A stretch of DNA of 19,695 nt from FEN-1219 sp035548835 (GTDB lineage: Bacteria; Pseudomonadota; Gammaproteobacteria; Steroidobacterales; Rariloculaceae). Below are positions 7,976 through 15,547 of the stretch, piece by piece (position 1 is the first letter of the stretch; every line of letters begins with the position of its first letter). The stretch spans positions 1 to 19,695 of the forward strand of contig DASZSB010000127.1 of assembly GCA_035548835.1 (NCBI GenBank), given 5' to 3'. The translations under genes and the position numbers were made by a program. Below the pieces are notes generated by a model. The model was not told where the DNA came from, did no database searches, and saw nothing but the letters and a program-made list of their open reading frames with translations.

Positions 7976-9009
7976 CGGCACTCGGCATCGCACGTCGCAT
8001 CCTCGTGGTCGGCGGCCTGCTGACGGCCTTCGCGTCCGCGGCGCAGGCGCCGGACCCCGCGGCCATCGCCACGGCCAGGAAAGCCTTCGTCGACAGGATG
8101 GTCCGGCAGCACCAGTTCGATCGCGCCGACCTGGCCGCGCTGCTCGATCAGGTGCAGATCAACCAGACCATCATCGACACCATGTCGAAGCCGGCCGAGC
8201 GCGTCGTGCCGTGGTTCGAGTACCGCCGCATCTTCCTCACGGAGGAACGCATCGCGGCCGGCGTGCAGTTCTGGCGCGAGCACGCACGCGAGCTCGACTC
8301 CGTGTCCCAGCGCTTTGGCGTGGCTCCCGAGATGATCGTGGCCATCGTGGGCGTCGAAACCTATTTCGGCACGCGCATGGGCAAGTACCGCGTGCTCGAC
8401 GCGCTCGCGACGCTCGCGTTCGCATATCCGCCGCGCGCTTCGTTCTTCGCGTCCGAGCTCGAGCAGTTCCTGCTGCTGACGCGCGAGGAGCACATCGATC
8501 CGCGGTCCGCGCTCGGCTCGTACGCGGGCGCCATGGGCGCGGGCCAGTTCATCCCGTCGAGCTATCGCGCCTACGCGGTCGACGCCAACGACGACGGCAA
8601 GCGCGACCTCTGGAGCGACTGGGAGGACGCGCTCGGCAGCGTGGCCAACTACTTCAGGATGCACGGCTGGAAGACCGGCGACCCCGTCGTCGAGCAGGCC
8701 ACGCTCGCACCCGAGTTCAAGGGGCCCGACACGCGCAACAGCATGGACCTCAAGGAAACGGTCGGCTCGCTGCGCGGTCAGGGCTATGTGTTCACGACCG
8801 ACCTGCCGGCCGAGACCCCGGCGGCGCCGTTCGCGCTCGAGGCCGAGGGCGGCGGGTCGGAGTACTGGGTGGGCTTCAACAACTTCCGCGTGATCACGCG
8901 CTACAACCGCAGCCCGAAATACGCGCTCGCCGCGTTCGAGCTGAGCCGGGCCATCCGCACGCGCTATTCCACGGCGGTCGCCAGCAACGTCGGGAGCATC
9001 GACCGGTGA
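7972..9009 (+). CDS. mltB: Membrane-bound or periplasmic lytic murein transglycosylase B
   Basis: MltB cleaves the MurNAc-GlcNAc bond with formation of 1,6-anhydro-MurNAc, opening the wall during growth or recycling. The 345-residue product begins with a Sec-type signal peptide (about 1-26, ending ASAAQA). No lipobox cysteine is visible, so it is probably soluble in the periplasm and not an outer-membrane lipoprotein as in E. coli. The catalytic glutamate is E129 in IVGVETYFG. Further MltB/SLT family-3 blocks are GAMGAGQFIPSSYRAYAVD, the DLWSDWEDALGSVANYF segment and the C-terminal FRVITRYNRS. It overlaps rodA by 4 nt and rlpA by 4 nt, so it is translated as part of the elongasome operon. Confidence 0.95.
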   Translation: MTALGIARRILVVGGLLTAFASAAQAPDPAAIATARKAFVDRMVRQHQFDRADLAALLDQVQINQTIIDTMSKPAERVVPWFEYRRIFLTEERIAAGVQFWREHARELDSVSQRFGVAPEMIVAIVGVETYFGTRMGKYRVLDALATLAFAYPPRASFFASELEQFLLLTREEHIDPRSALGSYAGAMGAGQFIPSSYRAYAVDANDDGKRDLWSDWEDALGSVANYFRMHGWKTGDPVVEQATLAPEFKGPDTRNSMDLKETVGSLRGQGYVFTTDLPAETPAAPFALEAEGGGSEYWVGFNNFRVITRYNRSPKYALAAFELSRAIRTRYSTAVASNVGSIDR

Positions 9010-9950
9010 CGGCAGTCGCGCACCGCCTGCTCAAGGCATGCGGCGTGGCGTCGGTGCTGGCACTGCTCGCGGCCTGTGCCGGGGGGCCGCGCCACGAATC
9101 CCCGGCCGCCGCGCGCTCGAGCACGGTGCAGGGCGACGGCACGGTGCGCAGCGATCGCGGCAATCCGCCTTTCTACGACGTCCTCGGCAAACGCTACCAC
9201 GTGTTGCCGACGAGCGCGGGGTATCGCGCGCGCGGCATTGCGTCGTGGTACGGGCCCGATTTTCACGGCCTGGCGACGTCGAGCGGCGAGCCGTACGACA
9301 TGTACGCCATGACGGCCGCGCACACGACGCTGCCTCTGCCCACGTGGGTCGAAGTCACGAATCTCGAGAACGGCAAGAGCGTGATCGTGAAGGTCAACGA
9401 TCGCGGGCCGTTCGTGGACAATCGGCTCATCGACCTGTCCTACGCGGCCGCGACGCGGCTCGACATCGTGCGTAACGGTACCGCGCGCGTCGAAGTGCGT
9501 GCCGTGGCCACGCCCTACGACCAGCCGGTCCTCGCGGCAGCAACGCCGCCCCCGGCAGCGCTCCCCGCAGCCGCGCCGCAGCCGCCCGCGAGCGCGGCGC
9601 CGCCGCCCGCAGCGCGGCCTGTGATCGTGCCCACGGCACCGGGTGCGCCGCCGCCGGTCGCGGCGTCCCTGTTCGGTCTGCCGTCGGTACCCGTGCCCGC
9701 GGCCGCGAGCGCGTCGCGCATGTTCGTGCAGGCCGGTGCTTTTGCGCAGCGCGACAACGCCGTGCGGCTCGTGGCGCGCCTCGCAGCCGACGGTTTCGCG
9801 AATCCGGTCGTCGTCAGCGACAACGACGGCCGTCGTGTCCTGCACCGCGTCCGGCTCGGCCCGATCCGCGACGCGGCCGAGTTCGATCGCGTGAAGGTGC
9901 GTCTGCGCGCGGTCGGTGTCACGAACCCGCAACTCGTCGTCGACCGGTGA
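9006..9950 (+). CDS. rlpA: Septal-ring lytic transglycosylase RlpA with SPOR domain (lipoprotein)
   Basis: RlpA is an outer-membrane lipoprotein that, in Pseudomonas, cuts glycan strands lacking stem peptides. The start is GTG 9006, overlapping the mltB stop (GTGA). Residues 1-24 form a lipoprotein signal ending in a lipobox with C24. The double-psi beta-barrel domain spans about 76-157 (GIASWYGPDFHG to VEVRAVA). E95, H106 and D132 fall at the same spacing as the residues reported as catalytic in Pseudomonas RlpA, so activity is likely. A long Ala/Pro linker (about 165-236) leads to a C-terminal SPOR domain (about 238-314, RMFVQAGAFAQRDNA) that binds denuded septal peptidoglycan. The 314-residue length is normal. 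Confidence 0.95.
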   Translation: MTAVAHRLLKACGVASVLALLAACAGGPRHESPAAARSSTVQGDGTVRSDRGNPPFYDVLGKRYHVLPTSAGYRARGIASWYGPDFHGLATSSGEPYDMYAMTAAHTTLPLPTWVEVTNLENGKSVIVKVNDRGPFVDNRLIDLSYAAATRLDIVRNGTARVEVRAVATPYDQPVLAAATPPPAALPAAAPQPPASAAPPPAARPVIVPTAPGAPPPVAASLFGLPSVPVPAAASASRMFVQAGAFAQRDNAVRLVARLAADGFANPVVVSDNDGRRVLHRVRLGPIRDAAEFDRVKVRLRAVGVTNPQLVVDR

Positions 9951-9957
9951 ACGCGGC

Positions 9958-11091
9958 ATGAGCCAACGTATCGCACGATTCCTCTGTCTGCTGCTGGTCG
10001 CGGTCACCGGCAGTGCGCTGTGCGCGGAGCCGCCGCCCGCCGGCTCGCCGCCGAAGCTCGATTTCAAGGCGTACTACCTCGCCGATTTCGCCACGGGCAC
10101 CGTGCTCGCCTCGAGCAACGCGGAGGAGCAACTGCCGCCCGCGAGCCTCACGAAGCTCATGACGGCGTATCTCGTGTTCGGCGCGCTGAAGAGCGGTGGC
10201 ATCAGGCTCGACGACCAGGCGCGCGTGAGCGTGAAGGCCTGGCATCAGAGCGGCACGCGCATGTTCATCGAGCCGAACTCGCACGTGGCGGTCGAGGATC
10301 TCGTGCGCGGCATGTTGATCCAGTCCGGCAACGACGCGAGCGTCGCACTGGCCGAGCACGTGGGCGGGTCCGTCGACGACTTCGTCGTGCAGATGAATGC
10401 CGCCGCGAAGAAGCTCGGCATGAAGAACACGCAGTGGCGCAATCCGAACGGCCTGCCGGCCCGCGATCACTACACCACGGCACACGATCTCGCGATCCTC
10501 GCGCACGCCATCATCGCGGAGTTCCCGGAGTACTATCGGCTCTATTCGGAGCGCGAGTTCAGTTACAACGGCATCACCCAGCACAACCGCAATCAGCTGC
10601 TGTGGCGCGACCCCAGTGTCGACGGCATGAAGACCGGCTACACGAGCGCCGCCGGCTACTGCCTCGTGAGCTCGGCCGAGCGCGATGGCATGCGGCTGAT
10701 CGCCGTGGTGCTCGGCGCCCAGAATCCGCGGCTGCGCAACGACGGCGCGAAGAAGCTGCTCGACTACGGCTTCGCGAACTACGAAACCCGCAAGCTCTAT
10801 TCCGCCGGCCAGCAGATCGAGACGGCGCCCGTGCGCAATGGCGAAGCCGAGTTCGCAGGCGTGGGCCCTGCGAACGACATCTTCGTTACGATTCCGCGCG
10901 GCGGCATGGCGCTGCTCCAGGCCAGCATGGACCGGCTCGAGGATCTCGTCGCGCCGATCGCCGCCGGTGCCACCGTGGGCAAGGTCAACGTGTCGTTTGC
11001 CGGCCGCCAGCTCGCGAGCACGCCGCTCGTCGTGCTGGGCGGCGTGGCGGAGGGCGGCGTCTGGTCGCGCCTGAAGTCGGCGCTGAAATGA
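9958..11091 (+). CDS. dacC: D-alanyl-D-alanine carboxypeptidase (PBP5/6 type)
   Basis: This low-molecular-weight PBP removes the terminal D-Ala from pentapeptides in the periplasm and so limits cross-linking. The 377-residue product has a signal peptide (about 1-23, ending ALCA), the peptidase S11 domain with S63-L-T-K66, S123-G-N125 and K225-T-G227, and a C-terminal beta domain. The last residues (VWSRLKSALK) form the amphipathic anchor helix typical of this group. Start ATG 9958 lies 7 nt after rlpA; an in-frame start at 9916 would extend into rlpA. It overlaps the DUF493 gene by 4 nt. The symbol could equally be dacA; paralogues are not separable from this sequence alone. Confidence 0.95.
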   Translation: MSQRIARFLCLLLVAVTGSALCAEPPPAGSPPKLDFKAYYLADFATGTVLASSNAEEQLPPASLTKLMTAYLVFGALKSGGIRLDDQARVSVKAWHQSGTRMFIEPNSHVAVEDLVRGMLIQSGNDASVALAEHVGGSVDDFVVQMNAAAKKLGMKNTQWRNPNGLPARDHYTTAHDLAILAHAIIAEFPEYYRLYSEREFSYNGITQHNRNQLLWRDPSVDGMKTGYTSAAGYCLVSSAERDGMRLIAVVLGAQNPRLRNDGAKKLLDYGFANYETRKLYSAGQQIETAPVRNGEAEFAGVGPANDIFVTIPRGGMALLQASMDRLEDLVAPIAAGATVGKVNVSFAGRQLASTPLVVLGGVAEGGVWSRLKSALK

Positions 11092-11351
11092 GCGAGCCGT
11101 CCGAGTCGCTGCTGAAGTTCCCGACCGACGTGCCGGTCAAGGTGTTCGGTCGCAACGAGCACGCGTTCCGCAGCGCGGCCATCGAGATCGTGCGTGCTCA
11201 TTATGGCGAGCGGCACACCGTCGTCGAGCAGCTCAGCAGGAAGGGCAACTATCTGAGCCTCACGATCACCGTGCGCGCCGAGAGCCGCGCGCAGATCGAC
11301 GCCATGTACGAAGATCTGGTCGCGCACGACGACATCATCATGGTCATCTAG
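11088..11351 (+). CDS. ybeD: YbeD-like DUF493 family protein
   Basis: This 87-residue protein belongs to the YbeD/DUF493 family, a small alpha-beta fold resembling ACT-type regulatory domains. Its biochemical role is not established. The family pattern is visible: LLKFPTDVPVKVFG at the start, a central GNYLSLTITVRAES strand and the C-terminal HDDIIMVI. ATG 11088 overlaps the dacC stop codon (ATGA), and the stop is 7 nt before lipB. The dacA/dacC-ybeD-lipB order is conserved in many gammaproteobacteria, which suggests a link with lipoylation or simply old co-transcription. It has no signal peptide and is presumably cytosolic. Confidence 0.93.
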   Translation: MSEPSESLLKFPTDVPVKVFGRNEHAFRSAAIEIVRAHYGERHTVVEQLSRKGNYLSLTITVRAESRAQIDAMYEDLVAHDDIIMVI

Positions 11352-11358
11352 GAGCGCC

Positions 11359-11991
11359 GTGCTCGCGCCGCTCGTTCGCGACCTCGGGTTCAGGCCGCTG
11401 CCTGGCGTCTGGGAAGAGATGCAGGCGTTCACCGCCGCGCGCACGGCCGATACGCGCGACGAAATCTGGTTCGTCGAGCACCCGCCCGTCTACACGCTCG
11501 GCATGCGCGCCGACCGTGCGCACCTGCTGACTCCGGGCGACATCCCGGTCGTGCAGATAGACCGCGGCGGCCAGGTCACGTATCACGGCCCGGGCCAGCT
11601 CGTGGCCTACGTGCTGCTCGACCTGAAGCGGCTCGACTGGGCGGTGCGCACGCTCGTGCAGGCGCTCGAATCGGCCGTCATCGACACGGTTGCGGACTAC
11701 GGCGTGGCGGCCGTCGCGCGCCGCGATGCGCCCGGTGTGTACGTGGCTGCGGGCGAGCACGCGGGCGCCAAGCTCGGCGCCGTGGGGTTGCGCGTCAAAC
11801 GTCACTGCTCGTATCACGGGTTGGCCGTGAACGTGGCCATGGACCTCGCACCGTTCGCCGGCATCAACCCTTGCGGTTACCAGGGGCTTCGGGTCACGCA
11901 GTTGCGCGATCTGTGCGGCATCGACAGCCTGGAGCGCTTCCGCGCCGACTTCACGCCGCGGCTGCTGGCGCGCCTCACTCGAGGCCGGTGA
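11359..11991 (+). CDS. lipB: Lipoyl(octanoyl) transferase
   Basis: LipB moves octanoyl from acyl carrier protein to lipoyl domains of enzymes such as pyruvate dehydrogenase, the first step of endogenous lipoylation. The 210-residue product contains RGGQVTYHGPGQLVAYVLLD, the lysine K138 in GAKLGAVGLR and the acyl-accepting cysteine C172 in GINPCGYQG, the catalytic pair of the family. The start is GTG 11359 with GGAG at 11351-11354, which overlaps the ybeD stop; the 4-nt spacing is a little short. The last 17 nt overlap the convergent membrane-protein gene. The usual downstream partner lipA is absent here. Confidence 0.96.
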   Translation: MLAPLVRDLGFRPLPGVWEEMQAFTAARTADTRDEIWFVEHPPVYTLGMRADRAHLLTPGDIPVVQIDRGGQVTYHGPGQLVAYVLLDLKRLDWAVRTLVQALESAVIDTVADYGVAAVARRDAPGVYVAAGEHAGAKLGAVGLRVKRHCSYHGLAVNVAMDLAPFAGINPCGYQGLRVTQLRDLCGIDSLERFRADFTPRLLARLTRGR

Positions 11992-12832
11992 GATAGTTGC
12001 CGTACGTGAACGCGAAGCCGACGACCATCCACGCGAGCCAGACGAAGCGCGTGAGCTCCGGCATCCACGCCTTGCGCAGAGCCCAGTAGGCCGCGGCCGG
12101 CACCGCGCTGACCGCGGCGGTCACGCCGAGCAGCAGCAGCGACCGGCCCGCGACCTCCGTTGCCGGAATCTGCTCGAGCACCGCACCGCGCAGCAGCGAG
12201 TTGCCGACGGCGAGCCCCACGCTGGCCGCGATCAGCGCCGCCCACTGCGGCAGCCCGAGCCAGGGCTTCTGCGGAGCGATCGCGGCGCCCGGCGTTTCCT
12301 TGGAGCCGACGTAGATCGAGCTCGCGTGCAGGAACTGGCTCTTCGTCGACACGGCCTTGTGCCAGAGCAGCGCGAGCAGCAGGGTCAGCATCAGGGACGT
12401 GACGGCATAGGCCGCGCCGATCAGCGACGACACCGCCGCCAGGAATGCCGTGACTGCGATCGTCGCGGCACTCGCCGCACCCCCGAGCGCGATGAGCCAG
12501 GGCTCCTGCCGCTTCCAGATCCATGCATGCAGACCCAGCAGCGCCAGCAGCTGCGGTGCCGCCACGTAGTAGGTCATGGCGCTGCGGTGACGCAACGTTT
12601 CGTTCTCGATCACCGTGGCGATCAGGAGCGTGCCGATCAGCCACGTGGCATAGACGCCGTAGTCGCGCGTCCAGCGATTCGGCGAGATCACGAGGTATTG
12701 CCGTGCGCAGACGAACCCGGCGGCAGCGATCAGCGCCGTCGCCAGCAGAATCAGATAGGCGCTCCCGAACGAGGCGAGGCTCACGCCGCGACCGGCCAGC
12801 AGAGCGGAGAACGCACCGGTGGGCGATGCCAT
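11975..12832 (-). CDS. Unrecognised integral membrane protein, about eight helices
   Basis: I do not recognise this 285-residue protein. By eye it has about eight hydrophobic helices: roughly 20-43, 58-75, 84-106, 110-138, 139-157, 197-214, 228-252 and 262-280. The longest soluble loop (about 158-196) contains SKETPGAAIAPQKPW. There is no cleavable signal peptide, enzyme motif or nucleotide-binding site. It follows the coiled-coil gene on the same strand by 15 nt, so the two are probably co-transcribed. Its 3' end overlaps convergent lipB by 17 nt, leaving no room for a terminator. A transporter, a membrane anchor for the coiled-coil protein or a quinone-type membrane subunit are all possible; none is supported by a motif. 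Confidence 0.8.
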   Translation of the reverse strand: MASPTGAFSALLAGRGVSLASFGSAYLILLATALIAAAGFVCARQYLVISPNRWTRDYGVYATWLIGTLLIATVIENETLRHRSAMTYYVAAPQLLALLGLHAWIWKRQEPWLIALGGAASAATIAVTAFLAAVSSLIGAAYAVTSLMLTLLLALLWHKAVSTKSQFLHASSIYVGSKETPGAAIAPQKPWLGLPQWAALIAASVGLAVGNSLLRGAVLEQIPATEVAGRSLLLLGVTAAVSAVPAAAYWALRKAWMPELTRFVWLAWMVVGFAFTYGNYLTGLE

Positions 12833-12847
12833 GCGTCGGGAGCCGAG

Positions 12848-15547
12848 CTAGTGCTCGGTCGCGGACTTGTACGCCTCGGGCGCGTCGGCGGCGAGGAACT
12901 GATACTTGCGCTTCCAGCCTTCCGCCGATTCGTTGATCTTCTTGATGGTCGCCTCGTGCTCCTTGATCGTGCTCGTGAGGCGCGTGATCGTCTGGTCACG
13001 CTCCCTCAGCAGGGCACTGAGCTCGGGGTTGTCACCGGCCGACGCCGTCGCGGCCGCGCTCTGGCGCGAGAGCGCCTCGCGCAGCTCGACCACTTCCCGC
13101 TGCAGGGCGTCGATCTCGCCGCGGTCCTTCTCGGTCACGGCGCGCAGGCGCATCGTCTCGGACTCGCTACCACGCAGCTTGGCGAGCTTGCGCTGCTGCT
13201 CGTCGGTGTCCGCCTGCAGCTTCGCGATGACCTGGTTCTTGGTCTCGAGCTCCGCGCGCAGCTGCTCGAGCTCCTGGCTCGCATGGTCATCGCTTTTCGG
13301 ATGCGCGAGGCGTGCGGCCTTGAGCTCGGTTTCCAGCGACTGAATGATCTCGGCCTGGGTGTTGAGGCGCTCCTCGAGGCTCGAGGCGCGCGATTCGACG
13401 CGTTCGAGCTCTTCCTTCGTGTGCGTGGCACCCTGATGTTTCTTGATGGTCTCTTCCGCGTCCGTAAGCTCGGCTTTGAGCTTGTCGAGGCGCTGCAGCA
13501 GCTTCTGCTGGTTGGCTTCGGCCGACGCCTTGTACGTGCGCAGCCCGTCGAGACCGGCCTTCAGAGCCACGTTGGCTTTCATCTTCGCACGCAGAGCTGC
13601 GAGCAGCTTCGCGATCAGTCCCTTGCGGCGCAGCACGAGACGCTCGAAATGCGCCGCCTTGCCGAGACGCCAGTCGGCCTCGGCGTAGCGTTCCTCGGCT
13701 TCCTCGAGCTGCTCCTGCAGCTTCGTCATGTGCTCGCGACGTTCGTTGGCGAGCTCGCCCAGGTTCTCGGCGTGCTCCTTCTCTTCCTTCAGCTCCGCTT
13801 CGAGCCCGGCGATCTGCTCGCGCGCCGCGGTCAGCTCGTCCGAAAGCCCGTCGGCACGACGGCGGTGCTCGTTGCGCTCGGCTTCGAGCGTTGCGACGCG
13901 CTCGCGCGCGACCGCAAGCTGACCTTCGAGCCGGTCGCGCAGCGCGGCCAGCTCGGTGTCGAACCGCTCGCGCGTCGCGGTGGATTCGGTTTCCAGGCGC
14001 TGGCGCGCGGCGGTCAGGTCGCTGACGGCCTGCTCGCGCGCAATCGCAAGCTCGTTGCCGAGCCGCTCCCGGGCAGCCGTTTCGCTCTCGAGTTGCTCGC
14101 GCGCGGCGGCGAGCTCGGTGCCGAGGCGCTCGCGGGCCGCGGCGAGCTCGGCGACCAGAGCCTCGGCGTTTGCGCGGGCTTCGGCTTCGGCGGCTTCGAG
14201 GCTGCGATTCCGGCCCCGGGTCTGGTCCAGGTCGCGGCCGACGGCCTGCAGCGTCTCCCGCAGGCTCGCAATCTCGCGATCGTTCGCTGCCGCGGTGGCC
14301 TTTGCGCGCTCGAGGTCGCCATTCATCGAGCCGAGCAGCTGCTCCTGCTCGGCCAGGCGCCGACCGAGCTCGAGCACCTGCGCGGCGTGTGCCGCGAGCT
14401 CGCGCTCGCGCTGCGCCACGTGCGTTTCGAGCCGTGCGACGGCGGCCTGCGCCTCGTCGTGCCGGCGCGTGCGCTCGATCAGCGCGGCCTCCGCGCGTTC
14501 GAGCGCGGCCGCCATGCCCGCCAGGCGCTGCTCGGCCAGCGCGCGCGCGTCGCGCGCGTTCGCCAGCTCCGCTTCGTTGCTCGCGGTCGCCTGGCGGCTC
14601 TGCTCGGCGCGAGCGCGAAGCTCCGTGAGCTCGCGCGACAACGCCGCGATCTGCTCGGTGTGCTCCGCGCTCTCGGCGCGGAAGTGGTGCTCGCGCTGCT
14701 GCGCTTCGTTGCGCAGCTGCTCGAACTGGGCGGAGAGCTCCACGAGGCGGTGCTCGCGCTCGCGCACGAGGGCCTGGGTACGCTCGGCTGCGGCCTCGGC
14801 TTCACGGCATGCGCGCTCGCGTGTCGCTAGGTCCTGCTGTGCGCGCTGCAGATCCGCCTGCGCGGAGGCGCGCGTGTTGTGGGCATCGGCCAGCGCCTTG
14901 TCGAGGCTCGCGACCTGGTGACGCAGCGTCTCGATCTCGGCGAGCGTCTCGATCGGCGGCTCCGGGGTTCCGGCCGCCTGCGTGCGCAGATCGTGCAGCT
15001 CGAGCCGCAGGTCGGCCAGCCACTCGTCGCGTTGTTGAACCTGCCGGCGCAGCTCGTCGGCGATCTCATCGGCCGGCGGCTGACCCTCGGCCGGAGCGGC
15101 GGTCGCTGCCGGCGAATTCTGGATCTCGGCCAGCTGGGCGTCGCGCTCGCTGAGCGTGCGCAGCAGGGCGGCCAGCCGGTCCTTGTATTCCTGCGTTTCG
15201 GTATCGAATGCCTCGGCCCGCTCGCGCCAGTAGTTGATCTCTTTCTTGGTGAGCTTCTCGGGGCCGGATTCGGCGATCTCGAGCTTCTTCTTCAGTTGCG
15301 CGACCTTCACGCGCTCGGCTTCGGCGACCTCTTCGAGGTGGCCGGCTTGCTGTTCCCAGTGGGCTCGCTCGCTCTCGACCTTCTCGAGGCGGTGCGTCAG
15401 GACGTCGAGCTGTTCCTCGAGGCGGTTCTTCGGCGTGCGTTTGCGTTTGAGCTGCTCGTCGAGCTCGGAGGCGCGCGCTTCCGAGTCGCGCAACGCGTCT
15501 TGCAACAGGGTGAACGCTTGTTCGGCTAAGTCCCGCGGGTTAGCCAT
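12848..15547 (-). CDS. Long coiled-coil protein of unknown function
   Basis: This 899-residue protein is coiled coil for most of its length, rich in Glu, Ala, Arg, Leu and Gln. It has no signal peptide, membrane helix or Walker ATPase motif, so it is not an SMC or Rad50 homologue. Three parts look less repetitive and more likely to be functional: residues about 1-130 (start MANPRDLAEQAFTLLQDAL, later LTKKEINYWRERAEAFDTET), a basic block about 633-673 (LVLRRKGLIAKLLAALRAKM and on) and the C-terminus ending WKRKYQFLAADAPEAYKSA. Residues 467-553 are a run of 11-residue repeats. I chose ATG 15547; the GTG just before it (15550) would add one residue. It is divergent from the ManA-like gene and precedes the membrane-protein gene. 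A scaffold or cytoskeletal role is inference. Confidence 0.85.
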   Translation of the reverse strand: MANPRDLAEQAFTLLQDALRDSEARASELDEQLKRKRTPKNRLEEQLDVLTHRLEKVESERAHWEQQAGHLEEVAEAERVKVAQLKKKLEIAESGPEKLTKKEINYWRERAEAFDTETQEYKDRLAALLRTLSERDAQLAEIQNSPAATAAPAEGQPPADEIADELRRQVQQRDEWLADLRLELHDLRTQAAGTPEPPIETLAEIETLRHQVASLDKALADAHNTRASAQADLQRAQQDLATRERACREAEAAAERTQALVREREHRLVELSAQFEQLRNEAQQREHHFRAESAEHTEQIAALSRELTELRARAEQSRQATASNEAELANARDARALAEQRLAGMAAALERAEAALIERTRRHDEAQAAVARLETHVAQRERELAAHAAQVLELGRRLAEQEQLLGSMNGDLERAKATAAANDREIASLRETLQAVGRDLDQTRGRNRSLEAAEAEARANAEALVAELAAARERLGTELAAAREQLESETAARERLGNELAIAREQAVSDLTAARQRLETESTATRERFDTELAALRDRLEGQLAVARERVATLEAERNEHRRRADGLSDELTAAREQIAGLEAELKEEKEHAENLGELANERREHMTKLQEQLEEAEERYAEADWRLGKAAHFERLVLRRKGLIAKLLAALRAKMKANVALKAGLDGLRTYKASAEANQQKLLQRLDKLKAELTDAEETIKKHQGATHTKEELERVESRASSLEERLNTQAEIIQSLETELKAARLAHPKSDDHASQELEQLRAELETKNQVIAKLQADTDEQQRKLAKLRGSESETMRLRAVTEKDRGEIDALQREVVELREALSRQSAAATASAGDNPELSALLRERDQTITRLTSTIKEHEATIKKINESAEGWKRKYQFLAADAPEAYKSATEH
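13889..14149 (-). repeat. Hendecad (11-residue, 33-bp) repeat array inside the coiled-coil gene
   Basis: Eight consecutive units of 11 residues (one of 10) are read on the minus strand, for example ELAAARERLGT, ELAAAREQLES, ELAIAREQAVS, DLTAARQRLET, ELAALRDRLEG and QLAVARERVAT. Acidic-hydrophobic-Ala at the start and Arg-Glu/Asp/Gln-Arg/Gln in the middle recur in each. The period of 11 differs from the usual heptad and points to an under-twisted coiled coil. The units have diverged at the DNA level, so this is an old duplication and not a recent minisatellite. Confidence 0.8.

Noticed and set aside
13889..14149. 33-bp periodicity as a CRISPR or minisatellite
   Set aside because: There are no conserved repeats separated by unique spacers. 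The period is a protein hendecad in frame with the coiled-coil gene and the DNA copies are diverged.
12326..14830. 834-codon plus-strand open frame opposite the coiled-coil gene
   Set aside because: It has an Arg/Leu-rich composition produced by reading E-L-A-R coiled-coil codons backwards. It also crosses the gap between two minus-strand genes and has no ribosome site.
12848..15547. Coiled-coil protein as SMC, MukB or Rad50
   Set aside because: No Walker A/B, ABC signature or hinge domain is visible, and the termini do not look like ATPase head domains.
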